Origin: Lachnospiraceae bacterium
GTDB taxonomy: Bacteria > Bacillota > Clostridia > Lachnospirales > Lachnospiraceae
DNA: 33,048 nt
NCBI GenBank assembly: GCA_017626325.1
Contig: JAGAIZ010000073.1
Coordinates: forward strand, 1-33,048
Reading direction: 5' to 3'
Shown: in pieces, positions 24,025 to 32,263 of the stretch
Position numbering within the stretch: the stretch's first letter is position 1
Layout: each line of letters begins with the position of its first letter
The notes under the pieces: model-generated
What the model saw: only the letters and a program-made list of their open reading frames with translations
Told to the model about the DNA's origin: nothing
The model's database searches: none
Program-made: the position numbers and the translations under genes

Positions 24025-24894
24025 GTGCAACAACTGAATAACTTGATGGAAACCTATCTTTCTAAACTGCATATGCCTACCATTCACTGGACTGACGTTG
24101 TGGAGATTATTATTCTGACTTTTCTGGCATATCATATTCTGGTATGGATTAAGAATACCAGAGCCTGGGCGCTGTTAAAGGGCGTTGTTGTGATTGCGGT
24201 TTTCATTTTGATCGCCGCCCTGTTCAGAATGAATACGATTCTGTGGATCGTATCCAATGTGTTCAGTATAGCGGCGATTGCGATCGTGGTAGTGCTGCAG
24301 CCGGAGCTGCGGAAAGCGTTGGAAGAGCTGGGCAGGAAGAATCTTCTGTCCTCCATCCTGTCGTTTGACACCCCCAAATCAGAAGGCGGGCGGTTCTCGG
24401 ATCGTACAATCAATGAGATCGTGAAGGCTTCCGTGGAAATGGGCAAAGTAAGAACCGGAGCGTTGATTGTGATTGAGAAGGATCAGTCCTTAAGCGAATA
24501 TGAGAGAACAGGCATTGATGTGGACGCGCTGATATCCAGCCAGCTCCTTATCAATATATTTGAGCATAATACGCCGCTGCATGACGGCGCCGTTATTGTG
24601 AGAGGCAATCGAGTCGTTTCGGCGACCTGTTATCTGCCTTTATCGGATAATATGGCACTCAGCAAGGATTTGGGAACGAGACACAGAGCGGGGGTCGGCA
24701 TATCGGAGGTGACGGACTCCCTGACGGTAATTGTTTCCGAGGAGACCGGCAAGATCAGCGTCGCTTATGGCGGACAGTTAGAGAGGGGATTGGATGCGGA
24801 GCGTCTGAGGGCAAGATTGTCAGACATACAGAATAAACCAACAGAAGAAAAGAAACGTAAGATATGGAAAGGCAGGTCCAGGAATGAAGAATAA
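24025..24894 (+). CDS. cdaA: Diadenylate cyclase CdaA
   Basis: Membrane-bound cyclase that joins two ATP into c-di-AMP, 289 aa from GTG 24025 (AGGTGA five bases upstream; GTG 24016 and ATG 24046 are alternatives). Three membrane helices cover residues ~18-90. The DAC domain follows, with the catalytic motifs D187-G188-A189 (LHDGAVIV) and R219-H220-R221 (GTRHRAGVG) both intact, and a basic C-terminal tail. The genes cdaR and glmM follow in the standard cdaA-cdaR-glmM order; in other Firmicutes CdaR and GlmM modulate the cyclase. The last 11 bases overlap cdaR, suggesting translational coupling. Confidence 0.95.
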   Translation: MQQLNNLMETYLSKLHMPTIHWTDVVEIIILTFLAYHILVWIKNTRAWALLKGVVVIAVFILIAALFRMNTILWIVSNVFSIAAIAIVVVLQPELRKALEELGRKNLLSSILSFDTPKSEGGRFSDRTINEIVKASVEMGKVRTGALIVIEKDQSLSEYERTGIDVDALISSQLLINIFEHNTPLHDGAVIVRGNRVVSATCYLPLSDNMALSKDLGTRHRAGVGISEVTDSLTVIVSEETGKISVAYGGQLERGLDAERLRARLSDIQNKPTEEKKRKIWKGRSRNEE

Positions 24895-26164
24895 ATTTGT
24901 CAAAAACTGGGGGCTGAAGATTGGTTCTTTTCTATTCGCGGTTGTATTGTGGATTATTGTGACAAACATTAATGATCCGGTTATTTCATACAAGGCGACA
25001 GACATTCCCGTTACAATTAAGAACGGCAATCTTATTACGGACAACGGACAGATTTACGAGGTGTTGGACGGTACGGACGTGATCGACGTGGTTACGATAT
25101 TTGCGCCCAGATCCATTATAGATTCTCTGGATGACAGTAATGTTGTGGCTGTGGCGGACATGAATGATCTGACCAGTGTGAATACGATCAGCATCAAGCT
25201 TTCCACCAACAAACATAATGACAAACTGGAAAGTATTAAAGGAAGCATAGACAGCGTTAAGCTGAATATTGAAAACAAGGTGACGAAATCTCTTTCGCTC
25301 AAAGCGAATACTACGGGCGAAGTGGGCGAAGGGTATATGCTGGGAGACGTCACGACAGAGCAGAATCTGGTCAGAATTTCCGGGCCGGAATCTCTGATTT
25401 CCCAGGTGTCCAGGGCATCGGTGGAAGTAGGGGTATCGGGATTTACAAGTAATATCAGCACAGACGCGGATATCCGTCTGCTCGACGAGGACGGTAAGGA
25501 GATCAGAGCCGCCAGTATCGATAAGAGTATCAGCAAGGTGCGCGTGAATGTAGAAATTCTGCAGGTAAAAACAGTGCCGGTTAAATATGTTGTAACGGGA
25601 ATCCAGGCAGAAGGATATCGCCTCACGGGACAGATTGAAAGCACCAGAGATTATGTCAATATTGCAGGAAGGGCGAAGGTGATTCAGAATATCAACGAAA
25701 TCGAGATACCCGAGAATGTTATTGACGTAACAGGCGCCAAGGAAAATGTCACAACGCTGGTTAATCTGAAGGATTATCTGCCGGACGGCGTTATTCTCGC
25801 TGACGAGGATTTCAGCGGTAATATTAATGTGACTGTATTCGTGGAGCAGGAGATTGAGAGAAAAGTAACCATTCCTGTGGAAGATATTAACATTACAGGT
25901 ATTCCGGAGGGATATGAAGCGACTATAACAGAGCCGGAGGATACGTGTGATATTACGTTGGTCGGGCTTGCTTCCGAACTGGACGCTATTGCGATGGAAG
26001 AAATAGAGGCGACAGCAGATGTGGCTTCGTGGTTTGAGTCGGAAGAGATGGAAGAGCCGGACAGAGGCAATTATTGGATTCCGATTACGATAACAGTCGC
26101 GGACGAGACAGTCAGTCTGGGGGATGAAGTACTGGTGCGTGTGCATATCACCGAGGCTGAGTAG
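24884..26164 (+). CDS. cdaR: CdaA regulator CdaR (YbbR-domain protein)
   Basis: 426 aa, overlapping cdaA by 11 bp. One membrane helix at residues ~11-28 is followed by an extracellular part made of four YbbR-like beta domains of about 80-90 residues each. Repeated signatures can be followed: VTIKNGNLITDNGQIYEVL, TTGEVGEGYMLGDVTTEQ, VTGIQAEGYRLTGQIES and INITGIPEGYEATITEPE, each opening a new domain. The protein ends shortly after the fourth domain. In B. subtilis and Listeria CdaR binds CdaA through the membrane region and controls its activity. Directly after the stop codon lies a copy of the dispersed hairpin element. Confidence 0.93.
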   Translation: MKNKFVKNWGLKIGSFLFAVVLWIIVTNINDPVISYKATDIPVTIKNGNLITDNGQIYEVLDGTDVIDVVTIFAPRSIIDSLDDSNVVAVADMNDLTSVNTISIKLSTNKHNDKLESIKGSIDSVKLNIENKVTKSLSLKANTTGEVGEGYMLGDVTTEQNLVRISGPESLISQVSRASVEVGVSGFTSNISTDADIRLLDEDGKEIRAASIDKSISKVRVNVEILQVKTVPVKYVVTGIQAEGYRLTGQIESTRDYVNIAGRAKVIQNINEIEIPENVIDVTGAKENVTTLVNLKDYLPDGVILADEDFSGNINVTVFVEQEIERKVTIPVEDINITGIPEGYEATITEPEDTCDITLVGLASELDAIAMEEIEATADVASWFESEEMEEPDRGNYWIPITITVADETVSLGDEVLVRVHITEAE

Positions 26165-26199
26165 ATTGAAAAATCACTCTGATGAGCTGGTTTTCAATT
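26164..26199 (+). repeat. Dispersed intergenic hairpin element, copy 2
   Basis: The core AATCACTCTGATGAGCTG is identical to copy 1. The arms differ but still pair: GATTGAAAAATCACTC with GAGCTGGTTTTCAATT, using a bulged A, the same bulged C and one or two G-U pairs, with loop TGAT. It begins at the last base of the cdaR stop codon and ends 30 bp before glmM. Confidence 0.6.
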
Positions 26200-26229
26200 G
26201 CAGATTAAGAGAAAGGTATGGGTATTGAA

Positions 26230-27579
26230 ATGAGCAGATTATTTGGAACAGATGGTGTCCGGGGCGTCGCGAATGAGGAACTGACGCCGCAGCTTGCGAT
26301 GCAGCTTGGGCAGGCGGGAGCGTATGTGCTTACGAAAGAGAACGCGCATAAGCCGACGATTATGGTGGGCTGCGATACAAGAATTTCGGGAGACATGCTG
26401 GCGAACGCTTTGATGGCAGGAGCCTGTTCTGTGGGAGCCAATGCCGTATACGTAGGGGTTGTGCCGACGCCGGCGGTCGCTTATCTGACCAGGAAATATA
26501 AGGTGGATGCCGGAGTTGTGATATCGGCGTCCCATAACACAGTAGAGTTTAACGGTATCAAATTCTTCGACGGCAACGGCTACAAGCTTCCGGATTCTCT
26601 TGAGGATGAGATAGAGACGCTTATTAACAGCGATATGCAGGGCGTAAAGTTCCCGATAGGCACAGGCGTGGGTAAAATCAAGTACCGCACGGACGCGAGA
26701 GAAGAATATATCAATCATGCAATGAAAGCCGTCAACGTGGATTTAAGAGGCATGAAGATTGTATTGGATTGTGCCGAGGGAGCGTCTTATTACACTTCCG
26801 TAGAGACGATGAAGGAGCTTGGCGCAGAAGTCGTGGCGATTCATAATAATCCTGACGGAACGAATATTAACGCTAACTGTGGTTCTACGCATATGGAAGA
26901 ACTGCAGGCCAGAGTCGTATATGAGAAGGCGCAGGTAGGTCTTGCTTTTGACGGCGACGCAGACAGACTGCTGGCGGTAGACGAGCTGGGCAATATTGTA
27001 GACGGCGATCAGATTATGGCGCTCGTAGGCAATCACATGAAGCAGCAGGGTAAGCTGAAACAGGATACGATTGTAGCGACTGTCATGAGTAATCTCGGAT
27101 TCTTTATCATGGGAGAGCAGAATGGTATTCATATCGAGCAGACTAAGGTTGGCGACAGATATGTGCTGGAGAGGATGAAGGAGATCGGGGCAAGCCTTGG
27201 CGGAGAGCAGTCCGGTCATGTGATCTTCTTAGACGAAAATACTACCGGCGACGGATTATTGAGCGCGCTTCATCTTCTGCAGGTTATTGTGGAGACCGGC
27301 AAACCGCTGTCCGAACTGAAAAAGATCATGGAAGTTATGCCGCAGGCGCTTGTAAACGCTAAGGTGCCCAACCATAAGAAAGAGAAGTATATGGATTATC
27401 CGGAGATTGCGGAAGCAATTGATGAATTGAACAGGAAATTCGCCGGAGAAGGACGTGTTCTCATAAGACCGTCCGGGACAGAACCGCTTGTGAGAGTTAT
27501 GATAGAAGGCAAGGATCAGAACATGATAGAAGCGGAAGCTAAGAAGCTGGCGGAACTGATACAGAATATTATGTTATAA
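26230..27579 (+). CDS. glmM: Phosphoglucosamine mutase GlmM
   Basis: Interconverts glucosamine 6-phosphate and glucosamine 1-phosphate for UDP-GlcNAc and peptidoglycan, 449 aa. ATG 26230 gives MSRLFGTDGVRGVAN, the family start, and places the phospho-serine at S101 (ISASHN); the in-frame ATG 26218 would add MGIE and has its AAAGG only one base away. The metal loop DGDADR begins at D241. The sugar-binding GEQSGHVI and the C-terminal phosphate loop RPSGTEPLVRVM are intact. It ends the cdaA-cdaR-glmM unit. GlmM is also reported to inhibit CdaA in other Firmicutes. Confidence 0.96.
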   Translation: MSRLFGTDGVRGVANEELTPQLAMQLGQAGAYVLTKENAHKPTIMVGCDTRISGDMLANALMAGACSVGANAVYVGVVPTPAVAYLTRKYKVDAGVVISASHNTVEFNGIKFFDGNGYKLPDSLEDEIETLINSDMQGVKFPIGTGVGKIKYRTDAREEYINHAMKAVNVDLRGMKIVLDCAEGASYYTSVETMKELGAEVVAIHNNPDGTNINANCGSTHMEELQARVVYEKAQVGLAFDGDADRLLAVDELGNIVDGDQIMALVGNHMKQQGKLKQDTIVATVMSNLGFFIMGEQNGIHIEQTKVGDRYVLERMKEIGASLGGEQSGHVIFLDENTTGDGLLSALHLLQVIVETGKPLSELKKIMEVMPQALVNAKVPNHKKEKYMDYPEIAEAIDELNRKFAGEGRVLIRPSGTEPLVRVMIEGKDQNMIEAEAKKLAELIQNIML

Positions 27580-27582
27580 CCC

Positions 27583-27611
27583 TTGTGATATATGAGAAAA
27601 AATGATATAGT
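27583..27611 (+). promoter_or_regulatory. Sigma-A promoter of ptsH
   Basis: TTGTGA (27583-27588), 17-bp spacer, TATAGT (27606-27611), starting four bases after the glmM stop. The leader holds a small hairpin with GGCTG and CAGCC arms, ahead of GGAGG before ATG 27675. Confidence 0.6.
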
Positions 27612-27674
27612 TAAGAGAAGGCTGGAGATGAGGGGAGATTACGTCAGCCAGAAACGGAATGGGAGGAAAAGGGT

Positions 27675-27938
27675 ATGGTAAGCCAAAAGGTAATCATTAA
27701 AAACCCGACAGGGCTACATCTAAGACCGGCAGGAATCCTATGTAAGGAAGCAATGCAGTTCAAATCATTAATAACATTTACATTCAGAGAGAATACAGCG
27801 AATGCGAAGAGTGTTCTAAGCGTGCTGGGTGCATGTGTTAAGTGTGGAGACGAGGTCGAGTTTGTATGTGATGGCGAAGACGAAGAAGAAGCACTTAAAG
27901 CGTTAGTCAGTGCGATTGAGAATGGTCTCGGTGAATAG
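27675..27938 (+). CDS. ptsH: Phosphocarrier protein HPr
   Basis: 87-aa phosphocarrier of the sugar phosphotransferase system. The phosphorylation site is H15 (GLHLRPAG), which takes phosphate from enzyme I. S46 (AKSVL) is the HPr-kinase site, so the protein can also act as a CcpA corepressor rather than being a Crh-type protein, which lacks the histidine. Length is normal. It has its own promoter and a strong terminator and is not next to ptsI; a stand-alone ptsH is common in Clostridia. The GGAGG-containing site GGGAGGAAAA precedes ATG 27675. Confidence 0.95.
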   Translation: MVSQKVIIKNPTGLHLRPAGILCKEAMQFKSLITFTFRENTANAKSVLSVLGACVKCGDEVEFVCDGEDEEEALKALVSAIENGLGE

Positions 27939-27948
27939 AGTTATTAGT

Positions 27949-27978
27949 AAGCCTGTTGTATTCAACAGGCTTTTTCTT
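27949..27978 (+). terminator. Rho-independent terminator after ptsH
   Basis: A 10-bp stem AAGCCTGTTG (27949-27958)/CAACAGGCTT (27963-27972) with loop TATT, running into TTTTTCTTT. Confidence 0.9.
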
Positions 27979-28093
27979 TGTTTACACACAAGCTATTTGC
28001 GTGGAAAGATTCAGGAATTGGTAAAAGAAATTGCGTCAGCCGGACATGCGGGTCTGACTTTGAGACAGCAAAAGGGAATATAGGAGGAACAAT

Positions 28094-29773
28094 ATGTTAA
28101 ACTACAAACGTTATCGTAAGAATCCGGTGGTGGAGTATCCGGAGAGAGAATGGCCGGGCAAGGAGATCGAGAAGGCGCCTATCTGGTGCAGCGTTGATTT
28201 ACGCGATGGTAATCAGGCGCTGATCGATCCTATGATTGTATCGGAAAAGATTGAATTTTTCAATTATCTGATTAAGCTGGGCTTCAAGGAGATTGAGATT
28301 GGTTTTCCGGCGGCCAGCCAGATTGAATTTGATTTTCTGCGCCAGTTGATCGACCGGAAGATGATTCCTGACGACGTTATCGTACAGGTTCTGACCCAGT
28401 GCCGTGAGGAACTGGTGGAGAGAACCTTCGAGTCTATTCAGGGCTGTAAGCAGGCAATTGTGCATATTTACAATTCTACGTCCACCTTACAGCGCGATGT
28501 CGTTTTTCATATGGACAGGGAGCAGATTATCAATATTGCCGTGGAAGGCACCAAGATGGTAAAGAAGCACGCCGAGAAGTTCCCGGGCAAGATTATACTG
28601 GAATATTCCCCGGAAAGCTTCACCGGTACGGAGCTTGATTTTGCGCTGGATATCTGTACTGCCGTGCAGGAGGAGTGGGGACCGACCAAAGAGAATCCCA
28701 TGATTATCAACCTGCCTTCCACTGTGGAGATGAATACGCCTAATGTATATGCGGATCAGATCGAGTGGATGAATAAGCATTTCAAGAACAGGGAAAGTAT
28801 TATCTTAAGCGTACATCCCCACAACGACAGAGGTACGGGCGTAGCCAGCGCAGAGTTAGCGCTGCTTGCCGGCGCTGACCGTGTGGAAGGCACACTGTTT
28901 GGCAACGGAGAGAGACCCGGTAACGTGGATATTCTTAATATCGCATATAATATGTTTTCTCAGGGCATCGATCCGAAGTTAGCTATCGAGCATGTGAATG
29001 AAAGCATAGAGATCTACGAGAGATGCTGTAAGATTCCGATTCATCCGAGACACCCTTATGCGGGTAAGCTGGTGTTTACGGCTTTCTCCGGCTCTCATCA
29101 GGATGCCATCAACAAGGGCGTGAAGGCTATGAAGGAGCGGGAAAGCGAAATATGGCAGGTGCCGTATCTGCCCATCGATCCGGCGGATATCGGCAGGGAA
29201 TATGAGCCTATCGTGCGTATCAATTCTCAGTCCGGCAAGGGCGGCGTAGCTTTCATCATGGATACGTATTTCGGTTTCAAGCTGCCGAAGGGAATGCACA
29301 AGGAGTTTGCCAATGTTATCCAGAAGGTATCCGAGAAGCAGGGAGAGGTATCTCCAGATCAGATTATGGACAATTTCAGGGAGCAGTATCTGGATCAGAA
29401 AGAGCCGATTCATTTCCGCAAGCTGCGCATAGACGACTTAAGCGGAGAGACCAAGTCTCAGTTCGACACGAAAGTGACGGTGGTCTATACCGATGCGGGC
29501 GTGGAGAAGTCTTTCGAGGCTGTGGGCAATGGTCCTATCGATGCGGCGAAGCGCGGATTACAGGAAGAACTGAATGTCGATATCAAGATTCTGGACTACG
29601 AAGAGCACGCGTTACAGAGCGGTTCTAATTCTCAGGCGGCGGCTTATATCCATCTGCTCGATGTGGAGAGCGGCAGCGTGACCTACGGCGTAGGCGTAAG
29701 CTCCAATATTACCCGTGCGTCCGTAAGAGCGATTTTCTCGGCTGTGAACCGTCTGGGACTCGGCAGGAAATAG
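28094..29773 (+). CDS. leuA: 2-isopropylmalate synthase
   Basis: First committed enzyme of leucine synthesis, joining acetyl-CoA and 2-oxoisovalerate; 559 aa, the longer (TIGR00970-type) form. The TIM-barrel motif RDGNQA is at 37-42, the metal ligands HPHND begin at H241, and the NGERPGNVD loop follows. The C-terminal ~130 residues (from about FDTKVTVVYTDAGVEKSFEA) are the leucine-binding LeuA dimer domain, so feedback inhibition is expected. A clear GGAGG precedes ATG 28094. No leuBCD is present nearby, so the gene is a singleton here. The 150-bp leader shows a small GTCAG/CTGAC hairpin but no T-box and no leucine-rich leader peptide. Confidence 0.96.
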   Translation: MLNYKRYRKNPVVEYPEREWPGKEIEKAPIWCSVDLRDGNQALIDPMIVSEKIEFFNYLIKLGFKEIEIGFPAASQIEFDFLRQLIDRKMIPDDVIVQVLTQCREELVERTFESIQGCKQAIVHIYNSTSTLQRDVVFHMDREQIINIAVEGTKMVKKHAEKFPGKIILEYSPESFTGTELDFALDICTAVQEEWGPTKENPMIINLPSTVEMNTPNVYADQIEWMNKHFKNRESIILSVHPHNDRGTGVASAELALLAGADRVEGTLFGNGERPGNVDILNIAYNMFSQGIDPKLAIEHVNESIEIYERCCKIPIHPRHPYAGKLVFTAFSGSHQDAINKGVKAMKERESEIWQVPYLPIDPADIGREYEPIVRINSQSGKGGVAFIMDTYFGFKLPKGMHKEFANVIQKVSEKQGEVSPDQIMDNFREQYLDQKEPIHFRKLRIDDLSGETKSQFDTKVTVVYTDAGVEKSFEAVGNGPIDAAKRGLQEELNVDIKILDYEEHALQSGSNSQAAAYIHLLDVESGSVTYGVGVSSNITRASVRAIFSAVNRLGLGRK

Positions 29774-29840
29774 TTCACTCTGTAATATATAAATGATTGG
29801 AATATGAAGGCGGTTGTGTTTAGAGGAATGGAGGTTGCTT

Positions 29841-30557
29841 ATGGAAGCACTGGAACAGCTCCGCACATGGGTGAGGGAGAGCGATAACATTGTATTTTTC
29901 GGAGGCGCAGGAGTGTCCACTGAGAGCGGTATTCCGGATTTCAGGAGCGTGGACGGACTGTATCACCAGCAGTATGATTATCCGCCGGAGACAATCTTAA
30001 GCCATACCTTCTACAGAAGAATGCCAGAGGAGTTCTATCGTTTCTATCGGGCGAAGATGCTGTGTCTGGACGCGAAGCCCAATGCGGCGCATTTAAAACT
30101 GGCGCAATGGGAGCGGGAAGGGAAGCTTAAGGCGGTAGTAACCCAGAATATTGACGGACTGCATCAGGCGGCGGGCAGTAAGGTGGTGCTGGAACTGCAT
30201 GGCAGCGTTCTGCGCAATTATTGTGAGAGTTGTGGCAAATTCTATGATGCGCAGTATATTCTTAATTCCGAGGGCGTTCCGACGTGTTCGTGCGGCGGCA
30301 GCATCAAGCCTGACGTGGTGCTCTACGAAGAGGGATTGAATCAGAAAACACTGACGGATGCGGTGCGTTACATCAGCGAGGCGGATGTCCTTATTGTGGG
30401 CGGTACATCTCTGGCAGTCTACCCGGCGGCGGGACTGCTGGATTATTACAGAGGAAAGAAGCTTGTGTTAGTCAATAAGACTCCGACACCCAAAGATTCC
30501 ATGGCGGATCTGATTGTGCAGGGCAGCATCGGAGAAATTTTCTCACAGATGGATTAG
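29841..30557 (+). CDS. NAD-dependent protein deacylase (sirtuin, CobB/Sir2)
   Basis: Removes acyl groups from lysine using NAD, 238 aa. The frame is open from 29814, but ATG 29841 has GGAGG at 29830-29834 and fits the family. Motifs: GAGVSTESGIPDFRS (22-36) for NAD binding, TQNIDGLH with the catalytic H108, the zinc cysteines CESC and CSC near 129-153, and GTSLAVYPAAGL for the nucleotide pocket. It is a class U/III-like single-domain bacterial sirtuin. It lies between leuA and the DUF951 gene with no obvious functional partner; acetyl-CoA synthetase, a classic target, is not in the window. Confidence 0.94.
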   Translation: MEALEQLRTWVRESDNIVFFGGAGVSTESGIPDFRSVDGLYHQQYDYPPETILSHTFYRRMPEEFYRFYRAKMLCLDAKPNAAHLKLAQWEREGKLKAVVTQNIDGLHQAAGSKVVLELHGSVLRNYCESCGKFYDAQYILNSEGVPTCSCGGSIKPDVVLYEEGLNQKTLTDAVRYISEADVLIVGGTSLAVYPAAGLLDYYRGKKLVLVNKTPTPKDSMADLIVQGSIGEIFSQMD

Positions 30558-30597
30558 GGATGAAGACAGATTAAAACGCGTGGAAATGAGGATTATT

Positions 30598-30789
30598 ATG
30601 GATGTTCAGGTAGGCGATATCTTAAAACTGAAGAAGCAGCATCCCTGTGGCTCCAAAGAATGGGAAGTGCTGCGCATCGGCGCGGACTTCCGCCTGAAAT
30701 GCTGCGGCTGCGGGCACCAGATTATGATTGCCAGAAGACAGGCGGAGAAAAATGTGAAGGAAATCATTCCGGCGCGGCGGGGAATGTAG
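30598..30789 (+). CDS. yyzM: DUF951 family protein, YyzM-like
   Basis: 63-aa protein with the DUF951 pattern VGDILKLKKQHPCGSKEWEVLRIGADFRLKC.GCG, including a conserved C-x-x-C-like CCGCG. The frame is open from 30514, overlapping the sirtuin gene, but ATG 30598 starts the conserved domain and has AGG seven bases upstream. In B. subtilis yyzM sits close to rpsF-ssbA-rpsR, and the same neighbourhood is seen here, 178 bp before rpsF. Function is not known; the positive charge suggests nucleic-acid binding, which is inference. Confidence 0.85.
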   Translation: MDVQVGDILKLKKQHPCGSKEWEVLRIGADFRLKCCGCGHQIMIARRQAEKNVKEIIPARRGM

Positions 30790-30845
30790 GAAGTGTATAA
30801 GAGAGTTTATCGGGAAAGTTTGTCAGGAAAGTTTTGAAAAATCAC

Positions 30846-30874
30846 TTGCGGATTGCTTTTGATTATGTTATGAT
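30846..30874 (+). promoter_or_regulatory. Promoter of the rpsF-ssb-rpsR operon
   Basis: TATGAT (30869-30874) with an extended TG at 30866-30867, and a weak TTGCGG (30846-30851) 17 bp upstream. It lies between yyzM and rpsF and gives a leader of about 85 nt. Confidence 0.6.
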
Positions 30875-30884
30875 AACTAATCGT

Positions 30885-30960
30885 GATATACTAAATTGAC
30901 GTGTAGTCAAGCATCCTTGCTCCTTCTTGTCAGAAAGGGGCCAGAGACCAAAAGGAGGTA
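30885..30960 (+). promoter_or_regulatory. rpsF leader with possible anti-Shine-Dalgarno
   Basis: The leader has a hairpin TTGAC-gtgta-GTCAA near 30896-30910. CTCCTT (30920-30925) is complementary to AAGGAG (30952-30957) inside the rpsF Shine-Dalgarno and can alternatively pair with AGAAAGG just downstream of it. Firmicute rpsF leaders are known targets of S6:S18 feedback; I could not identify the published motif with certainty. Confidence 0.35.
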
Positions 30961-30967
30961 ACGAAGC

Positions 30968-31258
30968 ATGAACAAATACGAATTAGCCGTTGTTGTTAGT
31001 GCAAAGATCGAAGATGACGAAAGAGCTGCTACTGTAGAGAAAGCAAAAGCTTTAGTAGAAAGATTCGGCGGAAAAATTACGAATGTTGACGACTGGGGTA
31101 AGAAGAGATTAGCTTACGAAGTACAGAAGATGAAAGAAGCTTTCTATTACTTCATCCAGTTCGAAGCAGACAGTACTGTTCCGGCTGAAATCGAGAGCCG
31201 TATCCGCATTATGGACAATGTCATCAGATACCTGTGCGTTAGACAAGACGAGAAATAG
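30968..31258 (+). CDS. rpsF: 30S ribosomal protein S6
   Basis: 96-aa protein of the small subunit platform, bound together with S18. The opening MNKYELAVVVSAKIEDDER and the middle VDDWGKKRLAYEVQKMKEAFYY are standard S6. Start ATG 30968 follows AAAAGGAGG. First gene of rpsF-ssb-rpsR; 12 bp separate it from ssb. Confidence 0.97.
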   Translation: MNKYELAVVVSAKIEDDERAATVEKAKALVERFGGKITNVDDWGKKRLAYEVQKMKEAFYYFIQFEADSTVPAEIESRIRIMDNVIRYLCVRQDEK

Positions 31259-31270
31259 AAAGAGGTATTT

Positions 31271-31711
31271 ATGAATAAGGTAATACTTATGGGGCGTTTG
31301 ACCAGAGATCCCGAAGTGCGGTATTCTCAGGGGGAGAACGCTACGGCAGTAGCCAGATATACGCTGGCGGTAGATCGTAGATTTAATCGTAATAACAGTG
31401 ATCAGACAGCAGATTTTCTTAACTGTGTTGCCTTTGGCAAGGCAGGAGAATTTGCTGAGAGATATTTCCACAAAGGAACGAAGGTTGTTGTGACCGGACG
31501 TATCCAGACAGGCAGCTATACCAATAAGGACGGCGTTAAGGTGTACACAACAGATATCGTAGTGGAAGAACAGGAATTTGCTGAGAGCAAGAATGCGTCA
31601 GGCGGCAGCGAGAGCGGATATGTTCCGGCTGGCAGACCCGCACCGGCGGCAGCCGGAGACGGCTTCATGAATATTCCTGATGGAATCGACGAGGAACTGC
31701 CGTTCAACTAA
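31271..31711 (+). CDS. ssb: Single-stranded DNA-binding protein
   Basis: 146-aa SSB. The OB fold covers residues ~1-105 ([20 protein letters not shown] at the start, [21 protein letters not shown] in the middle, [12 protein letters not shown]). A low-complexity linker rich in G, S, A and P follows. The tail [10 protein letters not shown] is the acidic tip that recruits repair and replication partners such as RecD2-class helicases and RecO. AAAGAGG precedes ATG 31271. Placement between rpsF and rpsR marks it as the essential housekeeping SSB. Confidence 0.97.
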   Translation: MNKVILMGRLTRDPEVRYSQGENATAVARYTLAVDRRFNRNNSDQTADFLNCVAFGKAGEFAERYFHKGTKVVVTGRIQTGSYTNKDGVKVYTTDIVVEEQEFAESKNASGGSESGYVPAGRPAPAAAGDGFMNIPDGIDEELPFN

Positions 31712-31751
31712 TAACAGCTTGCATAAGCAAAGTTTAGAAGGAGGCAAAACC

Positions 31752-32012
31752 ATGGCATATAATAAAACAGACAAGCCGGATTTCCCTAAGAAAAAGGGCG
31801 GAATGCGCAGAAGAAAAAAAGTATGTGTATTCTGTGGTAAAGATAACGTAATTGATTATAAAGATACGAATAAACTGAAAAGATACGTATCTGAGAGAGG
31901 TAAGATTCTTCCCAGAAGAATCACCGGTAACTGCGCGAAGCATCAGAGAGCGCTTACTGTAGCAATCAAGCGCGCAAGACACGTTGCTTTGATGCCTTAC
32001 GTTCAGGATTAA
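31752..32012 (+). CDS. rpsR: 30S ribosomal protein S18 (zinc-type)
   Basis: 86 aa from ATG 31752, which has AAGGAGG upstream; the frame is open from 31680, overlapping ssb, but the family starts here. The conserved core [27 protein letters not shown] is present. Cysteines C25 and C28 (CVFC) with the CAKH pair form the zinc-binding pattern of C+ type S18, as opposed to zinc-free copies. It ends the operon, with a strong terminator 38 bp after the stop. Confidence 0.97.
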   Translation: MAYNKTDKPDFPKKKGGMRRRKKVCVFCGKDNVIDYKDTNKLKRYVSERGKILPRRITGNCAKHQRALTVAIKRARHVALMPYVQD

Positions 32013-32050
32013 GACTGAGAATGTATCGGGTTAAATAAGATAAGATGAAA

Positions 32051-32089
32051 GCCTTTAAGTACTGTAGTTACAGTATTTAAAGGCTTTTT
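32051..32089 (+). terminator. Rho-independent terminator of the rpsF operon
   Basis: A 15-bp stem GCCTTTAAGTACTGT (32051-32065)/ACAGTATTTAAAGGC (32070-32084), one G-U, loop AGTT, followed by TTTTT. Confidence 0.95.
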
Positions 32090-32132
32090 CTTCACACACG
32101 AAAAGCGCACGGAAAACTTTTTACAAAACATC

Positions 32133-32161
32133 TTTACAACCATAAACCGATATGCTAGAAT
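32133..32161 (+). promoter_or_regulatory. Promoter of the Rpn-family gene
   Basis: TTTACA (32133-32138), 17-bp spacer, TAGAAT (32156-32161) with an extended TG at 32153-32154, about 100 bp before ATG 32264. Confidence 0.65.
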
Positions 32162-32263
32162 TGCAATAACATATCTGGGAATCTGAATTTCTGATAACAC
32201 ATCTGCGGCACGTCATAGGTTTTCGAGAATCCCTTATATGAAAATAGAAAGGGAGGTTACCGA

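Noticed and set aside
24986-26146. A 386-codon open frame on the minus strand inside cdaR
   Set aside because: It lies wholly antisense to a well-supported gene, its peptide is basic and low in domain-like pattern, and it has no ribosome binding site. The same applies to long antisense frames inside uvrB (4980-5765) and mbl (15968-16672).
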